From assembly GCA_019348265.1 (NCBI GenBank), contig JAHWJV010000135.1:1-8412 (forward strand): a stretch of 8,412 bases of DNA, given 5' to 3'. Below are positions 1-5,587 of this stretch, one piece after another. The position numbers and the translations under genes were made by a program. This stretch comes from Gemmatimonadota bacterium. GTDB taxonomy: Bacteria > Gemmatimonadota > Gemmatimonadetes > Longimicrobiales > Longimicrobiaceae. The notes beneath the pieces were generated by a model. That model did no database searches, had not been told where the DNA came from, and worked only from the letters and a program-made list of their open reading frames with translations. How positions within the stretch are numbered: position 1 is the stretch's first letter; every line of letters starts with the position of its first letter.

Positions 1-50
1 GGCGCGCGGCGGTGGCGGCGCTCGACGAGCACGTGGGGCCGAAGCACTGA
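1..50 (+). CDS. C-terminal end of an unidentified gene (partial)
   Basis: In the frame whose first full codon is at base 3, the window opens with an uninterrupted stretch ending in TGA at 48-50, reading RAAVAALDEHVGPKH. The alanine-rich helix-like run and charged end look like a real protein C-terminus, and the next gene starts 91 bases later on the same strand. It is too short for family assignment. In GC-rich DNA a short open frame like this can arise by chance. If the 5' part of the window is actinobacterial, as suspected for the next gene, this fragment belongs to that source too. Confidence 0.3.
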   Translation, partial: RAAVAALDEHVGPKH

Positions 51-75
51 CGGCTCCGAGACCGCTGACATTCGA

Positions 76-95
76 AGATCGACAGCAGATCGACA
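76..95 (+). repeat. Tandem 9-bp direct repeat upstream of the fusion gene
   Basis: AGATCGACA occurs at 76-84 and again at 87-95, an 11-base period or about one helical turn, which would put both copies on the same DNA face. It lies 47 bases upstream of the ATG at 142, where an operator could be. No convincing promoter hexamers were found beside it: CTGACA at 65-70 is a possible -35, but no -10 follows at the right distance. A regulatory role is inference from spacing and position only. Confidence 0.3.
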
Positions 96-141
96 CGTTC
101 TGCCGCGTGTCAGCAGGCGTGTACGTGGAAGCGGAACGGTC

Positions 142-1434
142 ATGACTCGCGAACCCGTCGTCGGGCCGGTCTCGAGGATCCCTGCCTGGCTGGACCGGTC
201 GGGCGCCGCCGCCGTGCGGCTGCTGGCGCTCGCTGTGCTCGCGTGGCTCCTCGCCGAGCTGGTCGTGAAGCTGACGCTCGTCGTCGTCGCCGTGCTCGTG
301 GCGCTGCTGCTCGCCGGGGTGTTCGCCCCGGTGGTGCGGTGGGCGGCCGCCAGGGGCGCGCCACGGTGGATCTCCGCGGGGCTGGTCATCCTGCTGCTGC
401 TGGGTCTGATCGCAGGCGCGGGAGCGGCGATCGGCGCGCGCGTGAGCAGCCAGCTGCCGGAGCTGCGCGACCAGCTGCAGACGGCCTCGAACACGCTCTC
501 GAGCACGCTCGGCGTCGACGTCCCGGTGCTCGGGTCGAGCAGCGGGAACGGCCCGTCCTTCGACGTGCTCAGCTCGGCCCGGGTGGTCGCGGACGTGCTC
601 GTGGGCTCTTTCCTCGCGCTGGCGCTCGCGTTCCTCTTCCTCCACGACGGGCGCAGCATGTGGCAGTGGCTGCTCGGCAAGCTCGGCGGCCGGGTGCGGG
701 AGGACGTCGACGCCGCCGGCAGGGCCGCCTGGGACACGATCGGCGCCTACGTCCGCGGGCTCACCGTCGTCGCGCTCTTCGACGCCATCGGCATCGGCGT
801 GGGGCTGCTCCTGCTCGGCGTCCCGGCCGCCGTCCCCGACGGCGCACGGGACCACGTGGACCGCATCCGCGGGGCGGCACTGCATCTCACCCACCTCATC
901 GAGGAAGTGCTCACGCACGCCAGGATCGAGGCCGGACGCGACGAGCTGCACATCGCGACGACGGAGCTTCCAGTGTTGATCGCGGACGTCGTCGGGATGG
1001 TCGAGCCGCTCGCCAGGCAGAAGGGACTCCGCTTCGAGGTCGACGTCGCCCACACGCCGGACCTGATCGACACCGACCCTCAGAAGCTGCGTCAGATCCT
1101 GCTGAACCTCCTCGGTAACGCGGTGAAGTTCACCGAGCGCGGCAAGATCGGCCTCGCCGGCCGGACTGACGAAGAGCACCTGGTGCTGGAGGTGTCCGAC
1201 ACCGGAATCGGGATCGCGGCCGGGTTCCTCGACAAGATCTTCGAACCCTTCTGGCAGGTCGACGGCACGAAGACCCGCCGAGCTGGTGGGACCGGGCTCG
1301 GGCTCGGGGTGGTCCGGCAGCTCGCCCGACGGCTCGGCGGCGAGGTCGGCGTACGCAGCGTCGAGGGCGAGGGGAGCGTCTTCACCATTCGCATCCCCCG
1401 GCAGTCCCACCCGGCAGCAGAAGCGAGCGACTAG
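142..1434 (+). CDS. AI-2E transporter N-terminus joined in frame to a histidine kinase C-terminus (probable chimera)
   Basis: The 430-residue frame has two unrelated halves. Residues 1-~231 match the AI-2E (TqsA/YdiK-like) transporter family: hydrophobic helices near 24-42, 44-66, 76-98, 148-170 and 205-231, a soluble stretch between helices 3 and 4, and the conserved glycine-rich segment ending LLLLGVP. The family normally has about 350 residues and eight helices, so the last part is missing. From about 233 the protein is a sensor kinase: second HisKA helix (HVDRIRG to ARIEAGRDE), N-box with N322 and N326, G1 box DTGIGI at 353-358, F-box FEPFW from 367, and G2 box GGTGLGLG at 382-389. The HisKA helix carrying the phosphoacceptor histidine is absent. 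The ATG at 142 follows a GGAAGCGGA stretch; the frame stays open to the window edge but has no earlier ATG or GTG. I infer a chimera of two genes; a real membrane-linked kinase-like protein is the less likely alternative. Confidence 0.6.
   Translation: MTREPVVGPVSRIPAWLDRSGAAAVRLLALAVLAWLLAELVVKLTLVVVAVLVALLLAGVFAPVVRWAAARGAPRWISAGLVILLLLGLIAGAGAAIGARVSSQLPELRDQLQTASNTLSSTLGVDVPVLGSSSGNGPSFDVLSSARVVADVLVGSFLALALAFLFLHDGRSMWQWLLGKLGGRVREDVDAAGRAAWDTIGAYVRGLTVVALFDAIGIGVGLLLLGVPAAVPDGARDHVDRIRGAALHLTHLIEEVLTHARIEAGRDELHIATTELPVLIADVVGMVEPLARQKGLRFEVDVAHTPDLIDTDPQKLRQILLNLLGNAVKFTERGKIGLAGRTDEEHLVLEVSDTGIGIAAGFLDKIFEPFWQVDGTKTRRAGGTGLGLGVVRQLARRLGGEVGVRSVEGEGSVFTIRIPRQSHPAAEASD
808..840 (+). other. 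Suspected chimeric junction inside the fusion gene
   Basis: Up to about residue 231 (base 834) the translation follows AI-2E transporters, which would normally continue into another hydrophobic helix. From residue 233 it is the hydrophilic linker and second helix of a HisKA domain. The bases for LLLLGVP (about 805-825) suit both families, because many HisKA domains carry a similar LLxLGxP segment between their two helices. A short shared word of this kind is where an assembler or homologous recombination could switch templates without breaking the frame. Confidence 0.5.
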
Positions 1435-1578
1435 GCGCGCACTCTGCGAAGGGCGGCGCCCGTTGGGTCCCCCTCCTCCACCACTTCAGGTAACCTTTCG
1501 CGCCCGCACGGGTACGAAACGCACATCCCCCGAACGCTGACGGTCTTTTCACCACTCCTTCGCGAGCATCGGGCGCCT

Positions 1579-1584
1579 TATAAT
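1579..1584 (+). promoter_or_regulatory. Perfect TATAAT -10 box
   Basis: TATAAT at 1579-1584 matches the sigma-70-type -10 consensus exactly, which stands out in surroundings this GC-rich. No hexamer resembling TTGACA lies 16-18 bases upstream; that stretch is pyrimidine-rich (around TCCTTC at 1556-1561). The expected transcription start near 1591 would give a leader of about 37 bases before the GTG at 1628. Likely promoter of the two small genes that follow. Confidence 0.5.
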
Positions 1585-1618
1585 GGTGCGCCAGAGTGGA
1601 GGCCGAGCCGAAGCCGAT

Positions 1619-1626
1619 GGAGGGAG
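1619..1626 (+). promoter_or_regulatory. Ribosome binding site that fixes the GTG start at 1628
   Basis: GGAGGGAG at 1619-1626 is a strong Shine-Dalgarno sequence. Its GGAGG core ends four bases before the GTG at 1628. The alternative in-frame ATG at 1583 overlaps the -10 box and has no purine-rich site in front of it, so the GTG is preferred. Confidence 0.6.
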
Positions 1627-1627
1627 A

Positions 1628-1819
1628 GTGAGCATACAGCTGGAATCCCGCCACTATTTCAAGGTGCGGGACACGGTGCAGCATCTGAACGGGGAGCTCG
1701 GGACCGTCGTGGAGGGATATGCCCTCTACGCAACCGTCGCCTGGTCGGACGGCCGCAAAGAGGAAGTGGACCAGTTCGACCCATTCGTCTCGGTGATCGA
1801 GCGCGCCGGAACGAACTAG
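1628..1819 (+). CDS. Small conserved-looking protein, SH3/KOW-like fold possible
   Basis: The 63-residue product starts at GTG, supported by the Shine-Dalgarno core four bases upstream and the -10 box about 45 bases upstream. It has no signal peptide or membrane segment. The chain alternates short hydrophobic strands with glycine/aspartate turns: KVRDTVQHL, then ELGTVVEGY, ALYATVAWSDG and EEVDQFDPFV. This suggests a small beta-barrel resembling KOW or SH3-like modules, in which a strand plus GTVV segment is followed by VxWxDG. I do not recognise a named family, and the fold is inferred from the strand pattern only. The next gene begins 11 bases after its stop, so the two are probably cotranscribed. 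An ATG 45 bases upstream in the same frame (1583) would add 15 residues but is unlikely because it lies in the promoter. Confidence 0.65.
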   Translation: MSIQLESRHYFKVRDTVQHLNGELGTVVEGYALYATVAWSDGRKEEVDQFDPFVSVIERAGTN

Positions 1820-1830
1820 ATGAGGAGCTC

Positions 1831-2148
1831 ATGCAACCCAATTCCCCGAAACGAGGTTTCAGCGCCACGCCGGTTCTGGAGCTCGGCGCGCGCGGCCCGC
1901 GCGGTGAGGCGGGGTTCCTTCTGCGTGGCTCACTTCCGGAGGCGGTGGTTTGGGACATCGAGAACGAGATCGTCTCCAACCGCAGGATGCAGGTGACGAA
2001 GTCTGGCTGGTGGGTCGCCACGAGCTATTTCGACACCATCCTGGACATCGTTCTTCGCGTCTTCCCATCCGTTCTGGTCCGCTACCCCGACACCGGGGAC
2101 GAGCGCGTGGTATACGCGGACGACCCCCCGTCGCAGAAGCAAGGGTGA
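1831..2148 (+). CDS. Hypothetical protein of 105 residues
   Basis: The ATG at 1831 is preceded by GAGGAG at 1822-1827, and the gene lies 11 bases after the upstream small gene, indicating an operon. No signal peptide or clear membrane helix is present. The N-terminal ~25 residues are basic and glycine-rich and probably disordered. The middle (FLLRGSLPEAVVWDIENEI) looks like a strand followed by a helix. A distinctive SGWWVATSYFD segment near residues 58-68 leads into a hydrophobic helix-like stretch, then a strand-like segment VLVRYPDTGDERVVYAD, and the tail is polar. I do not recognise the family. Coding is supported by the ribosome site, operonic spacing and balanced amino-acid composition; the opposite-strand frames here are arginine/proline-rich and look spurious. 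Confidence 0.6.
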   Translation: MQPNSPKRGFSATPVLELGARGPRGEAGFLLRGSLPEAVVWDIENEIVSNRRMQVTKSGWWVATSYFDTILDIVLRVFPSVLVRYPDTGDERVVYADDPPSQKQG

Positions 2149-2200
2149 GATCGAACGTCCGGATCTCCCGTCACGCTGCAGTCCCCCTTACGCGATACCC

Positions 2201-2229
2201 TTGACAGCGGCCGTCCGGCCGGCCATCGT
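2201..2229 (+). promoter_or_regulatory. Weak candidate promoter for the SusCD pair
   Basis: TTGACA at 2201-2206 is a perfect -35 hexamer. The 17-base-spaced -10 position holds CATCGT at 2224-2229, matching TATAAT at only three of six bases. It sits about 200 bases before the transporter start, which would leave a long structured 5' leader. A single perfect hexamer may be chance. Confidence 0.25.
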
Positions 2230-2348
2230 CTCCCAAGAGCCTTGGCCACGGTACCGATCAGACGGCGGGCCCACCGGATTCCACGGCTTTCCCCCTTCGC
2301 TGATGCCGCACCACCACGCGGTTTGATGATCCCCAGTCGAGCCTTCCC

Positions 2349-2396
2349 GTAGTCGAACCCCCTTCCCGCGGACGGCGTTTACGACTACCCCGCGGG
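2349..2396 (+). repeat. Two interleaved 7-bp inverted repeats in the transporter leader
   Basis: GTAGTCG (2349-2355) is complementary to CGACTAC (2382-2388), and CCCGCGG (2365-2371) is complementary to CCGCGGG (2390-2396). The order A-B-A'-B' means the two stems could form mutually exclusive hairpins or a pseudoknot-like fold in RNA. The element ends 36 bases before the start codon and 24 bases before the ribosome site. The GC-rich arm pair can easily occur by chance; the GTAGTCG pair is less expected. Regulatory function is inferred. Confidence 0.35.
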
Positions 2397-2432
2397 TGCC
2401 CACGTCCACTACCGCTTCCTGGAGGGAAACGT

Positions 2433-5400
2433 ATGTCACTGCTTCGGTCAGTTCTCCCCACGCTCGTTGGGAGCCTGTTCTGGGCGGCCCAGCTCATGGC
2501 GCAGGGTCAGAGCGGCACCGTGACGGGGCGTGTCATCGACTCCGCCACACAACGCGGGCTCGCCAACGCGGCCGTCGTGGTGGAGGGGACGCAACGAGCC
2601 GCCCGTACCGCGCCGGATGGGAGCTTTACGATCACCGGCGTGCCCGCCGGCGCTCGCCGCGTGCAGGTGAGCGTGATCGGGTATGGGGCACAGACGAGGA
2701 ATGTGACGGTGGCGGCCGGAGGGACGGCGACCGCGCAGTTCGCTCTGCAGCCACAGGCCGTGATGCTGGAGGCGCTCGTGGCGACGGGGTATGGCACCCA
2801 GCGGCGGGAGGCCATCACCGGCTCGATCGCGACGGTCGACGCCGACCAGGCGAACGTCGGCGTCGTTACGAACGCGACCGAGATGATCCAGGGGCGCGTC
2901 GCCGGCGTGAATATCATCCAGAACAGCGGCGAGCCGGGCGCCTCCTCGCAGATCCGCATCCGGGGCGGGACGTCGATCAGCGCCAGCAACGCGCCGCTTT
3001 ACGTGATCGACGGCGTTCCCATCAACAACGTCTCCACCGAGCCGGGGGGGGAGGGGGTTCCGGGATCCGGCGCTTCGCTCGCGCGGAACCCGCTGAACCT
3101 GATCAACCCCAATGATATCGAGACGATCAGCGTGCTGAAGGATGCGGCCGCCACGGCGATCTACGGCAGTCGTGGCGCCAACGGCGTGATCCTGATCCAG
3201 ACCAAGAAGGGCGCGCGCGGTGGGGTCGTCGTCGAGTACGACGGGTATACCGCCATGGCCACGCCGGCGCGCCGGATCGGCTTCCTGACCGGGGACGAGT
3301 ACCGCGCCTTTCGGCAGCAGGTTACCCCGGAGGCCGTCTCGTCCCTTGGCCAGGCGAACACGGACTGGGAAGATGAAGTGACGCGCTCCGCGATGACGCA
3401 CAACCACAATCTGGCATTCTCCGGTGGTGGCGAGGCCACCCAGTACCGTGCCTCGCTCAACTACATGGACCAGGAGGGCGTGGTCATCAGCAGTGGGCTC
3501 GAGCGCATTCAGGGGCGCCTCAACGCGGAACACCGGACCTGGGACGACCGGCTGCGCTTGGGGCTCAACCTGAACTCGTCGCATATTCGGAACGACTACG
3601 CCCCGTACGAGAATACTGGCGGCTACATCGGTGGGCTCTTCACCAACATGGCCATCTTCGACCCCACCCGGCCGGTACGCGCCAACGATCCACAGACGGG
3701 GGTCAGCAGGTTCTTCGAGACCGGCACCGGCGCGCTCGACGTGCGCAACCCCGTCGCACTCGCGGAGCAGCTTCAGGATGAAGGAGCCTCCACCCGGACT
3801 CTGGCGAATACCACGGCCCAGCTGGAGCTTCTCCCTGGCGTGGCCGCGCAGCTGAACCTGGGAGTGGACCGCTCCGAGGGGAGACGATCGATCTACTTCC
3901 CCCGAGAAAGCGCCGTCGGGGCGCAGTGGGGCGGGCGCGCGCTCCAGCGCAGTCAGGACAACACCGCGCTGACGCTGCAAAGCTTCATCACGGTCGACCA
4001 GCAGCTCGCCGATATCCACGGGATCGAGTTCGTCGGCGGATACGAGTTCTCCGATTATTCCACCTCCGGCTTCGGCGCCGAGTCGCAGAAGTTCCTCACC
4101 GACGCGTTCGGGTTCAACAGCCTCGGAGGTGGGAACCTCCTGATCCGGCCCTACTCGTTCCGCCAGGACCACCGCCTCGTCTCCTTCTTCGGCCGCGCCA
4201 ACTACAACCTGCTCGATCGCTACTACCTCACGGCCGTTCTGCGGCGGGATGGATCTTCACAGTTCGGTGAGGGGAACAAGTGGGCGGTGTTCCCGGCCAT
4301 CTCCGCCTCCTGGCGCATCAGTGAGGAGCCGTTCATGCAGGGCGGCTTCTTCTCGGACCTGCGCCTCCGTGCCGGATACGGGCTCCAGGGGAACCCGGGC
4401 GTCGCGCCGTACTCGTCGCTGTTGACGCTCGCCGCCGGCGGGAACTACGCGTTCGGGGACCAGCTCGTCGGCGGGATGTTCCCGAACCGCAACCCGAATC
4501 GCGACCTGAAGTGGGAGGAGACGGCGCAGTTCAACGTCGCGCTGGACTTCGGGATGCTGGATAACCGGCTGACGGGCACCGCGGAGTACTACGTCAAGAA
4601 CACCAGCGATCTGCTGCTGCAGGTCCCCGTCGTCCAGCCGGCGGTCGCCTCCACGCGGCTCGAGAACGTGGGGAGCACCCGGAACCAGGGACTCGAGGTC
4701 TCTCTGGATGCGGTCGCCCTCTCGACGCCTACCGTGGAGTGGCGCACCGGCCTGGTCTTCACAGCGAATCGCAACGAAGCGGTGAGCCTCGGCGGCCGCA
4801 CCTTCATCCCCACCGGGTTCGTCAGCGGTGAGGGCCAGAGTGGGCAGACTTCGCAACGCATCCTGCCTGGCTACGCCCTCGGCACCTTCTACGGGCCGGA
4901 ATTCCTCCGCGTGGACGAAAAGGGGCGGCAGGTATTCGCCAAATACGAGGTCAACGCGGGCGGCGACCGCAGGCGCGTCGGAGAGACGTTCGCTCCAGGC
5001 GTCGCTGACTATGGCGTGATCGGCGACGCGAACCCGGATTTCACCCTCGGGCTCAACAGCACCGCGAACATCGGCCAGTTCGACGTCAGCCTCCTCGTCC
5101 GCGGCGAGATGGGGCGGGACGTCTTCAACAATACCGCCCTCGTCTACGGCAACAAAACCACCGGCGGCCGAAACTTCCTCCGTTCCGCGCTGGCCCGGCC
5201 GGACGCGATCGGCGAGCCGGCGATCTTCTCGTCCCGATGGATCGAGGACGGATCGTTCGTTCGTCTGCAGAACGCCGCGGTCGGCTACAACTTCGACTTC
5301 CCTGGCGTGCAAGCGCGCGCCGCACGGATCTACGTGGCCGGCGACAATCTCCTTCTCCTGACGGACTACTCGGGGTACGACCCGGAGGTCCATACGGAGA

Positions 5401-5483
5401 CCGGCCTGGCCTCCCGTGGGATCGAGTACCTCGCCTACCCGCGGCCGCGGACCTTTACGGCGGGGATTCGGGTCGCGTTCTGA
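2433..5483 (+). CDS. SusC/RagA family TonB-dependent outer-membrane transporter
   Basis: This 1016-residue protein has the full SusC-type layout and the usual length. Residues 1-23 form a signal peptide ending LMA before Q24. Residues ~28-105 are a carboxypeptidase-regulatory-like beta-sandwich (GTVTGRVID to the NVTV strand). A TonB-box-like segment EALVATGYG lies at 113-121. The plug covers about 130-260, including QGRVAGVNI, the IRIRGG motif, PLYVIDGVPINN and, at 243-251, IYGSRGANG. The rest is the beta-barrel, ending in the phenylalanine typical of outer-membrane barrels (GIRVAF). No STN domain for anti-sigma signalling is present. The ATG at 2433 has GGAGGG six bases upstream. It should form the barrel of an uptake complex with the SusD-like lipoprotein encoded next, importing an oligomer such as a glycan or peptide; the substrate cannot be read from sequence. 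A run of eight Gs at 3044-3051 lies in the plug region. Confidence 0.95.
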   Translation: MSLLRSVLPTLVGSLFWAAQLMAQGQSGTVTGRVIDSATQRGLANAAVVVEGTQRAARTAPDGSFTITGVPAGARRVQVSVIGYGAQTRNVTVAAGGTATAQFALQPQAVMLEALVATGYGTQRREAITGSIATVDADQANVGVVTNATEMIQGRVAGVNIIQNSGEPGASSQIRIRGGTSISASNAPLYVIDGVPINNVSTEPGGEGVPGSGASLARNPLNLINPNDIETISVLKDAAATAIYGSRGANGVILIQTKKGARGGVVVEYDGYTAMATPARRIGFLTGDEYRAFRQQVTPEAVSSLGQANTDWEDEVTRSAMTHNHNLAFSGGGEATQYRASLNYMDQEGVVISSGLERIQGRLNAEHRTWDDRLRLGLNLNSSHIRNDYAPYENTGGYIGGLFTNMAIFDPTRPVRANDPQTGVSRFFETGTGALDVRNPVALAEQLQDEGASTRTLANTTAQLELLPGVAAQLNLGVDRSEGRRSIYFPRESAVGAQWGGRALQRSQDNTALTLQSFITVDQQLADIHGIEFVGGYEFSDYSTSGFGAESQKFLTDAFGFNSLGGGNLLIRPYSFRQDHRLVSFFGRANYNLLDRYYLTAVLRRDGSSQFGEGNKWAVFPAISASWRISEEPFMQGGFFSDLRLRAGYGLQGNPGVAPYSSLLTLAAGGNYAFGDQLVGGMFPNRNPNRDLKWEETAQFNVALDFGMLDNRLTGTAEYYVKNTSDLLLQVPVVQPAVASTRLENVGSTRNQGLEVSLDAVALSTPTVEWRTGLVFTANRNEAVSLGGRTFIPTGFVSGEGQSGQTSQRILPGYALGTFYGPEFLRVDEKGRQVFAKYEVNAGGDRRRVGETFAPGVADYGVIGDANPDFTLGLNSTANIGQFDVSLLVRGEMGRDVFNNTALVYGNKTTGGRNFLRSALARPDAIGEPAIFSSRWIEDGSFVRLQNAAVGYNFDFPGVQARAARIYVAGDNLLLLTDYSGYDPEVHTETGLASRGIEYLAYPRPRTFTAGIRVAF
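3044..3057 (+). repeat. G8-A-G5 homopolymer tract inside the transporter gene
   Basis: Eight Gs at 3044-3051, one A, then five Gs at 3053-3057 encode the glycine-rich loop PGGEGV around residues 204-209 of the plug domain. The frame is intact as given. G runs of this length are prone to slippage in vivo and to sequencing error, and the tract could form a G-rich structure. Phase variation is possible, but a single sequence does not show it. Confidence 0.4.
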
Positions 5484-5485
5484 CC

Positions 5486-5523
5486 CACGCCAGGTGCCCC
5501 GCCGCTGGGCGCACCTGGCGGTG
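5486..5523 (+). promoter_or_regulatory. Strong hairpin between the SusC-like and SusD-like genes
   Basis: CGCCAGGTGC (5488-5497) pairs perfectly with GCACCTGGCG (5511-5520), starting five bases after the transporter stop codon. The outer CA/TG pair extends the stem past one bulged G, and CCC/GGG inside can add pairs around one bulged C, leaving a loop of about six bases. No T run follows, so it does not look like a full intrinsic terminator. It is more likely an attenuator, RNA-processing site or 3'-end stabiliser that sets the ratio of the two proteins. Confidence 0.55.
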
Positions 5524-5587
5524 TAGCGTGGTTCGCACCCTCCTCCCGACGCAACAATCTTCGACCACCCGAACACCGGGCCAGAAC

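Larger units (their letters stand above)
2149..2432 (+). other. Non-coding leader upstream of the SusC-like gene
   Basis: This 284-base stretch has no credible coding frame. A TTGACA at 2201-2206 is a candidate -35 hexamer, but the -10 position 17 bases on reads only CATCGT, so a promoter is weakly supported. A short hairpin CCAAG/CTTGG lies at 2233-2245. Interleaved inverted repeats lie at 2349-2396, and GGAGGG at 2421-2426 is the ribosome site for the ATG at 2433. The length and structure suggest that the transport operon has its own promoter here, apart from the two small genes upstream. Confidence 0.45.

Noticed and set aside
1450..1461. GGGC/GCCC palindrome just after the fusion gene, considered as a terminator
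   Set aside because: Only four pairs around a three-base loop and no T run; too weak in GC-rich DNA.
1617..1631. Four-codon mini frame (MEGE) whose TGA overlaps the GTG start at 1628
   Set aside because: It is made of the Shine-Dalgarno sequence itself and has no ribosome site of its own, so a translation-coupling leader is most likely coincidence.
2448..4172. 574-codon open frame on the minus strand opposite the transporter gene
   Set aside because: It lies wholly within the well-supported SusC-like gene. Long antisense frames are expected in GC-rich codon usage, and its translation has no recognisable domain.
5237..5587. Upstream in-frame extension of the SusD-like gene, overlapping the transporter
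   Set aside because: It would bury the lipoprotein signal in the middle of the protein, and its arginine-rich sequence is a frame shadow of the transporter gene.
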